Below, piece after piece: positions 50,701 to 60,065 of a DNA stretch of 64,000 nt. The notes under the pieces were generated by a model. That model did not search any database and was not told the origin of the DNA. It was given only the letters and a program-made list of their open reading frames with translations. Source of the stretch: Symbiodinium natans (lineage: Eukaryota; Sar; Dinophyceae; Suessiales; Symbiodiniaceae); the NCBI GenBank assembly GCA_905221605.1, contig CAJNDS010002625.1, positions 100,001-164,000 on the forward strand, read 5' to 3'. Numbering within the stretch: position 1 is the first letter of the stretch; every line of letters starts with the position of its first letter. The position numbers were made by a program, and so were the translations under genes.

Positions 50701-50844
50701 GTTTTAAGGTTGGCGTTCTACAAGGTTTGGATACTTTGAAGAATTGGTCTGTTGAGTCGATCCTTTTCTAGCATTGCGTAAGCTCCGATGCGCTCAAGGG
50801 GCCCCTATGGAAGCGTATATACACATGCAACCAGGCTCATGCTC

Positions 50845-50955
50845 ACACAGATTCCCACACATGCCGCGACACCGTGAAGGGGTTTGTCGGGGAGTCCCCC
50901 TTCGTCCCCATCGTTCTACCGTCAGCGCCACGGATGCCGTGGGCACTGGGATTCT
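50845..50955 (-). CDS. Hypothetical exon ending in a stop
   Basis: The minus strand reads NPSAHGIRGADGRTMGTKGD and SPTNPFTVSRHVWESV before a stop. It may be a gene end; a second frame is open as well. Confidence 0.25.
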
Positions 50956-51064
50956 CAAGAAAGATTTGCTTAACGAAACACAGGAAAACAACCAACAAAC
51001 AAGAGGGAAGCAGCAACCAGGAAAACACAACCCTACAAAATACATATATATATATATATAGATA

Positions 51065-51940
51065 GATAAATAGATAGATAATAGATAGATAGATAGATAG
51101 GCGGGCGCGGGATTCAAGACGCCCACTATTTCCTTGTGACTGTCTACAAAGTCCACATTTCCTTGTATTTCCCGCGTTGCTTGGGGTCCTTACAAACTGA
51201 ACACAGGTTCTGCTCCGTCAAAGCCTTCCTATTGCTTTTCATTGGGCTTCTATCAAACCTCCCAAATTTCCTTTTGTTCGGCTCTTAAATATAGCCGAAT
51301 ATTTAAGACGCCCCTGTGTGCTTCGCTCATTTCTCCGACAGCATTTGTCACGATGCTGTTGCACTGCTCCTTGAACATATTATTAAAGATGATGATGTGC
51401 GATATGTTGCGATGCTGATTATTTAGTATGGTCGAACCACTGGCTGGGCCCGGAGCGTCACACTTGCAAGCTTAGTTCAATCCAATCAAACTCCAACCCC
51501 TGAAATCCAAACAACAGACCAACGACACGGCACTTAAGACTTACCAAACACACCTCTGCCGGGCGCAGGGCCTACATATTCCAACCTAACCACCTGATCT
51601 TATGGTAAACACCCGATTCCGGTAAAAAATCGCCTTTAAACACCAGAAACCTCCGTTTTTTATTTAAAACCAAGGTACGTCTTAAATCCCGCGCCGGCAG
51701 TATGCATGTGTATATATGTGTATATATATATATACATATATAACAAGGAACAAAATCCGGCCTCAGTCCCGGGACTTCTTGTTCTGTTGTTTGTTTGCTT
51801 TTTGGTGTTTCGATATTTTTCTCGAGAAAAACCCAAAAAACAACCAAAAAAACACCAAAACAACACAGAAAAATAGCAACACAGCCTCTGCGGGCCCTTC
51901 CCCGCCAGCTGTTTCTTCATCTCTGTGTTTTTTCTTGCTT
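51065..51940. other. No supported gene
   Basis: AT-richer unique sequence with GATA units at 51060-51100 and an ATATAC tract at 51710-51745. No conserved exon seen. Confidence 0.5.
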
Positions 51941-51949
51941 GCTTTCTTG

Positions 51950-52010
51950 ATTTAACCTTTTCCTGGATTTCAAGAGTCCACGGGGTTTCCACTGCCTTAA
52001 CTCTGCCGTG
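51950..52010 (-). CDS. Hypothetical basic exon
   Basis: The minus strand reads VETPWTLEIQEKVKSRKQAR and continues as a Lys-rich frame with a possible GTTAAA donor after EIQEK. Low-complexity basic sequence keeps confidence low. Confidence 0.25.
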
Positions 52011-52240
52011 AGCTGCTCTGCCTAGCCACAAACAGACCTCTCACTCCGTAATGTGATGAGCGGCCTGGTATGTGCTCCATTGCCAGAAGCGTCCGGTAGC
52101 CTGTACTGGTGAGCACAGTTCCAGCCTCACGGAAACGGAAACATTGGAAATCCTAAATCTCTGGAAGCTTCCGGGTCTGCACTGGGCATGGTCTTCCGTT
52201 AGGGGACAGGGTTCTACTGGAATGACAACAAACAGATGAC

Positions 52241-52415
52241 GAGTTGGTAGAAGTCCAGCCGCTTGCTTATTTGTTCAACTAAAGGCCAGGCCTCCACTTC
52301 CCATGCTTCCCGACCCAGATCTGTCCCACGGAGCTGAACAGATGGTGACATTCCACTGGGCGTCCGGCACACACTAAGTACGGCAGAGCCGCGCAAGCTC
52401 TGTCGTCCTTGCACC
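52241..52415 (-). CDS. Hypothetical exon
   Basis: The minus frame reads QSLRGSAVLSVCRTPSGMSP, then SVQLRGTDLGREAWEVEAWP and LVEQISKRLDFYQL before a GTCATC donor. The balanced composition and the donor support coding. No family recognised. Confidence 0.5.
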
Positions 52416-52503
52416 GGAACCCTCATGTTTCAAGAGGCAAGTAGGCTCCCCAGATTCTTACAAAGCAAGCAACTTCATGCCCCAAGCGCCGGTTGCTTGA
52501 GAC

Positions 52504-52624
52504 CTTTGTTGGGGTTGGCAGTCGGAGCAGTGCGGGCCTGAATTAGTTCGCGCAGGGCACGAAGGCGCTTGGCCTCCAGCATTGCGGCCTGTGAGCTGAG
52601 TCTTCTTACCGCTTCTATGCCTAT
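52504..52624 (-). CDS. Helical hypothetical exon
   Basis: Between TTTCAG and a GTCTCA donor the minus strand reads IGIEAVRRLSSQAAMLEAKR, then LRALRELIQARTAPTANPNK. It is probably helical and basic. Remnants of a family I element lie directly upstream (about 52638-52700). Confidence 0.5.
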
Positions 52625-53524
52625 CTGAAAGCAAATATGGGGGTTTCCGAAATGGGTTGTTGTCAAAATGCTTGTTCCCGAAATTGACGTTAAATCGGAA
52701 CTCCCTCGGTGCCGCCTTATGTCCTGAAGGAAAAAGAAGCTGATTGAGATGGAGTAGCAAACGCGACATTTGAAGGATCCAAGCATGATTTCCTAGAAAG
52801 GGTGCTAACGCGGACCATTTTTCAGGCGCTGCTGTCGGACGAGTCGTCACAAGAACTGCTAGTGTTACTGCTACATACTGCTACTGCTAGAGTTCTGGCG
52901 CGAGCGAAGGTTTCTCCGCTGTCGCTACTTGCGGGGCTCGAGCTCCAGCAAGCACAGCACTCTCGGTTCTATGGTGTTCCGTTGTGGTGGAGGAATGGGC
53001 CATGGTCTGCCGGGGGAGGTTGCGTTGACATTTTGCTAGCGCCGTGCTGCGGCGCTAGCGCAAAACACTGTGCCAGATTTTCCAAGCTCTGATACTACGA
53101 CGTGATGACCGACGAAAACAAACCAGGAGCAGCAAATGTACCAAGTCTAACAAGAATATCGTTTCTTTCTTGTCATCGTTTTTCCTAGAAGAACCTCTAT
53201 CCTGGCAACAGGGGCCCCGTCAATTCAAAACGAAGAGGCGCGGGGTTATTACACCACCCCGGATGTTGTACGCATATTTCGGGTGGTGCGCCTGGCTGGG
53301 CCTTCTCAACCAATCTCTGTTGGGTTCGTTTAGTGGTGACATGCGAAATTTGAAATAATGTTGGTTGATTTTACCTAGCGCGAACCTAGCGTTCTCCTAG
53401 CGTCATACTGGGGTTTAGGGGATCCCCCTCGGTGCCGCCTTATAGAAAAGACATGAAAATAGACCGGCCAAACCAATTACTGTAAATTACAGTACCTGAG
53501 CAGACACGCGAATTTTGAAAGCAA

Positions 53525-53628
53525 CCCAAATAGGGATACCTTATTGGCGGTCATTACTATAAGGGGGATCCTACTATTTGGGGTTCTGTGCTGGGGTCCC
53601 CTATTGTCGTCAACCCCCCTATGGGCAA
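53525..53628. mobile_element. Family I inverted-repeat element
   Basis: The core GGGGGATCCTACTATTTGGG and the right arm TTGTCGTCAACCCCCC are clear; the left arm is eroded. It lies on the 3' side of the small exon at 53632-53727. Confidence 0.55.
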
Positions 53629-53631
53629 GGC

Positions 53632-53727
53632 TTCTTGAGGCTTTGCGCTCGTTGCGCCTCCATGCCTTCATTGGAGGAGCTCTGTACTTCCTCGCGCGAA
53701 CGTGGCATGATGAGTCCGAGTGCACAA
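53632..53727 (-). CDS. Small exon sandwiched between two family I elements
   Basis: The minus strand reads LIMPRSREEVQSSSNEGMEA and continues QRAQSLKKPCP. An element lies immediately on each side (53525-53628 and 53728-53875), so both introns would be element-derived. No family recognised. Confidence 0.4.
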
Positions 53728-53875
53728 AGGGGGTTTGCGAAAATGGGGAACCCCTGAAATAGACCCCCACATAGTAGGACTCCCTTGTAATGACCCCCTT
53801 GAAATCCCTTGAATCACGTACCCCCCAATCTCGGAAACCCTAAACCCTAAACTCTAATTCGGAAACCACCACAAA
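53728..53875. mobile_element. Family I element with telomeric repeat inserted near its terminus
   Basis: Left arm GGGGGTTTGCGAAAATGGGG. The right end reads TCGGAAACC, then CTAAACCCTAAACTCTAA, then TTCGGAAACCACC, so the terminal sequence is duplicated around the telomeric repeats. Confidence 0.6.
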
Positions 53876-53884
53876 GGAGGGTAC

Positions 53885-53975
53885 ACTGAGAGGCCGACAG
53901 CATGCCAAGCATGCTGATCCTTCAACGCGATGATCCTGCCAGATGCTGTACAGCTTGCCATCCAGACCTGACGCG
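53885..53975 (-). CDS. Hypothetical exon
   Basis: The minus strand reads SGLDGKLYSIWQDHRVEGSA and CLACCRPLSV. It starts at the edge of a telomeric array (53979-54094) and ends near GTGGTTTCC, the terminus of a family I element that would serve as donor. Confidence 0.45.
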
Positions 53976-53978
53976 CCA

Positions 53979-54094
53979 GGGTTTAGGGTTTAGGGTTTAG
54001 GGTTTAGGGTTTAGCGTTTATTGTTTAGGGTTTAGGGTTTAGGCTTGAGGGTTTAGGGTTGAGGGCTGAGGGCTGAGGGTTTAGGGTTTAGGGT
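53979..54094 (+). repeat. TTTAGGG array with TTGAGGG and CTGAGGG variants
   Basis: Mixed units next to the SGLDGKLYSIW exon. Confidence 0.9.
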
Positions 54095-54249
54095 TCAGCC
54101 AGTCACAGCAAGAGCACGGGAGGACTTGAATGTTTGCAATCTCTGCCGGGGTGACGGAGCCAAAACTCCCAAAGCCAAGAAGGTTATGCAACTTGAACGT
54201 CTGACTGTCAACCTAAGATTTGCGGCACACAGAGGGACTGGTTGGCAAA

Positions 54250-54600
54250 GGTGGTCCTCGTCTTCGCCCTTGTCTTCGCGCATCTTAGCACATGACAGAA
54301 ACGGTCGCGTCGGTCTCCATCTCGGTGGCATCCTGACAAATGGGGGGGTGTACGAAAACAGGGGACCCCCAATGTAGATCCCCAAGTAGCCTTATAAATA
54401 AAATAAGCACCCCAAAATAAGGTGCCAAGTCCGTAAACCCCCAGAGAAGCCTGTCCTGGGAGCAAGTCGTCGACAGCGAGCAGCCGCCGAAGAACTCCTT
54501 GCCCACCAACTGGGCAGCTTCGGATTCTCGGCCGCCCGGCCATGGCTCACTGCCTTCTCGAACCGGGATGCAGCACATTGCAGCACAGGGCGCAGCTCAG
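54250..54600 (-). CDS. Hypothetical exons flanking a family I element
   Basis: About 54600-54450 has two open minus frames (one reads SRFEKAVSHGRAAENPKLPS, another ESEAAQLVGKEFFGG), so the frame is undecided. After the element at 54342-54443, an acceptor GTCAG is followed by DATEMETDATVSVM and then an acidic segment, MREDKGEDEDHL. No domain recognised. Confidence 0.3.
54342..54443. mobile_element. Family I inverted-repeat element
   Basis: GGGGGGTGTACGAAAACAGG and AAGTCCGTAAACCCCC are the arms. It lies between two putative exons. Confidence 0.6.
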
Positions 54601-54604
54601 GATT

Positions 54605-54681
54605 GGTCCCACTTCTTCATGGCTTCGAAAACTCTGAGTTTCAGACGGGCCTGCCCCAATGATGGGATACTGAAATTCTCC
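54605..54681 (-). CDS. Hypothetical exon ending in a stop codon
   Basis: After GTCAG the minus strand reads ENFSIPSLGQARLKLRVFEA and continues MKKWDQS then TGA. It is either a gene end or an exon with a GTGGGA donor before the stop. Confidence 0.45.
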
Positions 54682-55119
54682 TGACAAGGTCTGGAGTCTC
54701 CCTTGAACCCCACCCGCCTAGCAGGCCCAAACCCCAAAGCGGCATATGCGGGCCTGGGGAGTCCTTGTGTAAGAGCCCCAGTACTCGTCATCGGATGAAT
54801 CGTCTGATGCCATAGCAGCTACAGCAAAGAGTTGCAGGAAAGATATCCACCGTTGCGCCGACGCCAATGGCGTGAATATGTGTCATGCCTTCGGCTAGTG
54901 AATGAAGTCCAAACTGAACAGGAGTTTGTTAAGCCAAAGCTTTGGCAGTCGCCATGGCACATCCACAAAACAAGTGCCCCGCAACCTCTACCACTGCCGG
55001 GGGCCACCAAGACTTACAGGGCCGAGAACTGTGAACTGCCCCAGGGGACCGAACATCCACACCCCTCATTTGCCGACCCCGGATGCTCACAGCAGCAAAG
55101 GAGGCAAAGGGGGGAGGAC

Positions 55120-55200
55120 CGCTCTCGTTGCGGAAAATTCAGCAGACGATTGTGCCGGCGTGGACTCGAAAACGGACTTGACTTCCTTGACCTGCGCAGA
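55120..55200 (-). CDS. SVFES-type exon, distant copy
   Basis: After TGCGCAG the minus strand reads VKEVKSVFESTPAQSSAEFS and continues ATRAV. It carries the same motif as the 40-45 kb family, about 10 kb away on the same strand. Confidence 0.55.
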
Positions 55201-55403
55201 AGGGCGCCGAGGGAGACAAGCGAAGACACCAAAAGCAGACGAGCAGGGACAAAATGGGGCGCGGCGCCTTTTTCTTCTTTTTCTTCTTCTTCTCGGCCTC
55301 CTGTTCAGCACGGAGCTTGTTACGGCCTTACTGGCCCCTTGCTTCCACCAGCTTACCCTAAACCCTAAACCCTAAACCCTAAACCCTAGACCCTAAACCC
55401 TAA

Positions 55404-55715
55404 GCAGCCCCCGGGGCCTGAGGAGCCGGTGTCTCAGCCGGTGTCTCAGCAGCGCTAGCGCTGACGGGCGGGGCTTCCTCCACCGCAGCGTCAGGTGCCT
55501 CACACATCTCTGCTCGAGGAACAGGGTCCGTGTAGCAGCTCCACAAGTACTAAGAAAACATGAAAGAGGGAGAGAGAAAGAGAGAGAGAGGGAGAGAGAA
55601 AGAGAGAGAGGGAGAGAGAGAGAGAGAGAGCGAGGGAGAAAGAGAGGGAGGGAGGTTCAAAAAGTGCGCTTCGATGTGGAGTAGGTGGGCGACGCTAGCC
55701 GGCGTCTCTTCCGCC
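55404..55715 (-). CDS. Acidic Pro/Ala-rich exons, possible protein N-terminus
   Basis: About 55715-55650 reads MAEAEETPASVAHLLHIEAH, a possible start. After a GA-rich microsatellite, about 55550-55404 reads YLWSCYTDPVPRAEMCEAPD, then AAVEEAPPVSASAAETPAET and PAPQAPG. The second exon stops at a telomeric array (55355-55401). This could be the 5' end of the gene that continues into the SVFES exon at 55.17 kb. Confidence 0.45.
55562..55652. repeat. GAGAGA microsatellite
   Basis: GA-rich units with AAAGAGAG interruptions between two putative N-terminal exons. Confidence 0.9.
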
Positions 55716-55781
55716 TCGGCCATGCTGGGCCTGGGTCAGCGACAGGAGGGCGCAATTGCTGCATGGTTCGTCACGCTACAT

Positions 55782-55955
55782 TATATAATTGTATAATTAT
55801 ATAATTATATAATTATATAATTATATAATTATATAATTATATAATTATATAATTATATAATTATATAATTATATAATTATATGATTATATAATTATATAA
55901 TTATATAATTATATAATTATATAATTATATAATTATATAATTATATATATATATA
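55782..55955. repeat. ATATAATT octamer array
   Basis: About 20 units of TATAATTA, self-complementary, so able to form hairpins; one unit has G for A at 55881. Confidence 0.95.
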
Positions 55956-58525
55956 TGGCTCTTGCTCTACTCTTCCATATTTGCAGAATGCACCATATTA
56001 AGGCACCGACTGGCTAGACTCAACGACCGTGGTGAGTGCTTGAGATGAGTGGCAGCCAGGGGAGCCGCGTACGAAGGCTTGGTGGAGCTGTGGTATCCCA
56101 AAGTCGGTATGCAATGTTGGCAATGCTTCTGTCAGCTCCTTGTTCTGAACTCAAACTGCGCACCACTTTGGAGCGATCAGATTTCTGGAGCTGGCGCTTG
56201 CCTGCTTGCCCAGATTCTCGACCCACTGGAACGTGAAACTTCAACATCGGACTGCCAACGATTCGAACTCTCAGGCTGTCGACTCTGTTCAGTTGCGCTC
56301 CATCCTCAGTTCTTCCGAGAAGTTCTACAGACTAGTTCAAAAGAGTAAGACTTCGTGCGGGTTTTTTTAATTCATTGGGAATGGCTCCTCCTTCCTGGCT
56401 GCAGACGCGAACGCCTTGTCACAGCATGGTCGCGCCTGCTGTCAAGCTCATGTATGGGTGATGGCACACCTCCACCTCAAGAAAGCATGCCATCGGCACC
56501 ATTGGCTGAGGACTTCCTTTGCATGGAATACGTCTCCCCGACTCCAGCCTGCAACAAGTGCTACATCTCAGGCGCCATGCAATTGCAGCTCCGGGCGGGT
56601 TCCTCTGGCCTCGAAGAAAGTGCAGCAAGGTGCACAAAGTCGCACCATCTGAGCATGACCTGAGGTAGCTGCAAAGCCGTTCTCATGCAACAGAGAAAAG
56701 GCGCTCATTTTCCAGCTAGGGCAACAAAGCTGAACAGTCCAGATGAGCTGGCAGCCACTGGTGGGCATGATGGGAGCAACTCCACCACCTCTCTCACGAT
56801 TCAGACCACCTGTATAGGAAGGCACGCAGGGCAATAAAGCAGAAACCCCTGACCAAAATTGAGAGCTGCAGTTCCAATGCGCAGCCCACACCTTCAACGT
56901 CTGTGGATGCCTGAAGGCCACGGCAAGGGAAACTTCGAAGGAAGGGCTCAAAACATCGGGCAAGCATGACCGGCTGCTGCCTTGCTCCCATTGCTGGAAG
57001 ACTCTGCCACAGCCTGGGGGCGGGGGTGATGGTAACTAGGACCGATAAGGGGCGCGAAGGAGCAGGGTGGGGGAGCAATGTAGAGTCCTCCAGGCTCCAC
57101 AATGGATTGCCCGACGGTGAAAAAAGTAGCGAAAAATCAGGACCCTCATGTGGATGTCCTTCGCATACTGCGTTCCCAGCGCACGTATCCTCTAGACACT
57201 GAAGGCCTCAAAAAAACGTTAACAACCCCAAAGCACTCAAAAACCGATGGGTGCTCTTATAGAGCCGTGTGAATGCCCCCAATACCTCTTGACGAACCCC
57301 AGAAAACTCCCAAAAGCGGGAGGGGGTTCCAGCATGCATCAAGTCCCTGGTCCAGCTTGCATCCTACGGGACTGTGCCCTCGACTACGGACCCCCTACTA
57401 TGCACGCTGGAAGTGAAACATGATACACACTGGACCGGTCGCAAGTCGAGCGTGCATCATGTTAAGTCTCCACGTGCATCGTTGCTATGTTTAGGTACCA
57501 GAGCTCTAAACCCTAAACCCTAAAGCCTAAACCCTAAACCCTAAACCCTAAACTTAAACCCTAAACCCGAAACCCTAACGGGCTCAGCCGGGTAATTTCG
57601 TCATTCTGCTGAGGACCGGCAATTCGGAGGTGAAACAAGAAGGTTCCGGGTCCCGCCCAAAAAGAGCGCGCCAAATGATGCCAGCGAAAACCCGGCCAAT
57701 GTCGCATTCACTGGCCCTGCCAGTACTTTCGACATGGTGGCTTCGGGTGACGTACACAAGCCCACACGGCCAAAGCACTGGCAGAACCTGCTTCGGATGC
57801 ACACTGGAAGGCCATCTAGGATGCACGCTGGACGGGCAACTTGATACATACTTGACCCTGCCCCCCCTAAAAACCCTTCAGGACCCCAAGAACACCCAAG
57901 AAATTCGTAAATAAAAACACTCACCCCTGAAAACCCTCAAACTCAAAGCTCTAAAAACACCCCAAAAAGCCCTCAAAACCCTGAAAGCCGCCCAATTTTT
58001 CGGGCTTCTTCCCGGGGGGCATCTGAGCCTCGGGAACCTCGCTCGGCCGGACGTCTGGCCTGGGCTTCGGGCTCAAGGCTCAGGGTTTGGGGTTTAGGGT
58101 TTAGGGTTTAGGGTTTAGGGTTTGGGGTTTAGGGTTTAAGGTTCAGGGTTTAAGGTTTAGGGTTTCGGGTGTATGGCGTACAACTTTGGAGCTTTTGAAT
58201 CAGAAAGAAGAGTCTTCTTAGGGCTTTCGTTGACGAAGAAATGCTAAAACCTGGGGCTTTTGGGAGTTTAAGATTTGGGGTTCAGGTTTGGGGTGGCTTG
58301 GGGTGGGGGTTTGGGCTTTGAGGGACGAGTGGCCAAGACTACGGAAGTAAACCGACAAAGCTGCAATCAGCAAGTGCCTCTACTTGTGCTAGGCGGAAAA
58401 GAACAGCAATATGGAACCAGTCTGAGTTTTCATCAAAGTGTGCAACCTTTGTCGGTTTAGAGAGCCTTGGCGCGCAGAAGTTTCTACAAACAGCGTGTCA
58501 CAGTCGGCAGTGCTTTTGGATAATC

Positions 58526-58637
58526 ATATGGTGAGTTCTCTAAAAGATGGTCCCTTTTGGGGCCGTTATTGTAAGGCGGCCCGTCTTATTTAGGGTACCC
58601 AAAAAGGGACCTTAATTTAGAAACTCACCATATGAGT
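58526..58637. mobile_element. Family II element with GTGAGT at both termini
   Basis: CATATGGTGAGTTCTCTAAA and TTTAGAAACTCACCATATG are nearly complementary, so each strand begins with a consensus donor, G|GTGAGTT. No exon was recognised next to it. Confidence 0.65.
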
Positions 58638-59034
58638 TTGGGGTCTTGGGAGTCACAATCTAGGGAGTTTAGGATCCGCTGTGTTTCCGGTTTGAGGGTG
58701 TAGGGTTCAGGGTTTAGAGTTTAGGGTTTAGGGTTTAGGGAGACACGCAACGCCGGACCCTACTTTGCCCTACGCCAGACGAATGCCGGATGCCATGTAA
58801 ATGGAGCCTGGTGCGCTGACCAAAGCTGCTGACCACCAACTTTTCAGTGTCCCTAAACCCTAAACCATAAACCCTGAACCCTTCACCATTCCGCTCTCAG
58901 AGTTCGCTCAGCTTCACTACGACTCGCTAAGCCTTGCACACCAAGCCAGGGCTTGCTCCTCGCTGAGAAGGTCACTCAGGGTCTTACATAATTAGTATAA
59001 CTGTGTGAATTATTATGCATTATTCATATAAGTT

Positions 59035-59165
59035 ATACTAAATACATTAAGTATATCGAGTACATTAAGTATATTGAGTACATTAAGTATATTAAGTATA
59101 ATTAGTATATTGAGTATGTTACGTACATTAATTGCATTCAGTATCTTTATAATAAGTATCATAGT
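59035..59165. repeat. AT-rich array, AGTATATTGAGTACATTA type
   Basis: Irregular units of about 18 bp (two decamer-like halves). Confidence 0.75.
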
Positions 59166-60065
59166 ACTTATGTCGACTATCTTATGAATTGTATTCATGT
59201 TGTTAGTTATATCCATGAAAATAGTGAGAATACAGATATTGTCACCACAAAGTGTCAAGTCGAGTCCTCTATCCTGATCGAGCGAGAGCTCGACCGCCTC
59301 GGCAGGATGAGTGCATTCAGAAAAAGACTCAGAATCTCAAGTGGCAAGCAGACTCTACGGACCCAGCCGCTGTCAGCCGCGACTCGTTGAGATGCATGTT
59401 GACCTGGAGGAGGGGTAGCTTCAGTTTGGACGCCTCGTGAGAGAGTCAGCTGTACGTTCCATGACCACTGGAAGTATGCAGCATGCCGCACATGCCTTGG
59501 CACTCCGCCGCTCGTCCAGCGGAACAATGATGATGCCCCTTGCAAATGTCAGGCATGAACACTTTGGCTGTGCAATAAGAATATGCATATTTTTTATGGA
59601 GACATATATATATATATACATATACAGGGATAGTATGTATACACATATATATATATATATATATATTCCTGAATATATGTATATATATATATAATATAGA
59701 CACATATAATGAATATGTTCATATATGAATCGCACTTGGAGCTGGTTTAGTCCCGCAAGCTGGCAGCTATCCGGTCTAAATTGATGGGGACGCAGGCTGA
59801 GCACCATGGGCAAGCTTCTCGCCGCGATCCGTCCTGACCCTTTGTACAAGCGGTACTCGACCTCACGTCTTTTTCCCGCTATGGCGCAGCCACGCTCGCA
59901 TTTGCAAGTTTTGTGGGACACTGCGCTCTACCTGCACGACGTCCTATCACAATCTTGTCAGTCGAACATGTTGCCGCCTTCCAACGCGATGCCCTGCCAA
60001 GGGACTACAGGAAGCCCAAAGTTGCCGCAAACAGCAGCTCCTATGACAACTGCAACATTGCTCAC

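Larger units (their letters stand above)
55960..60060. other. Long stretch without a recognised gene
   Basis: Lies downstream of the UFD2-like gene. It holds telomeric arrays (57506-57580, 58085-58165 and 58705-58740), the GTGAGT-ended family II element (58526-58637) and AT-rich arrays. Minus frames near 56.57-57.1 kb and 59.26-59.55 kb (for example ASKLKLPLLQVNMHLNESRL) might be exons but share no motif with anything else here. Confidence 0.4.
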
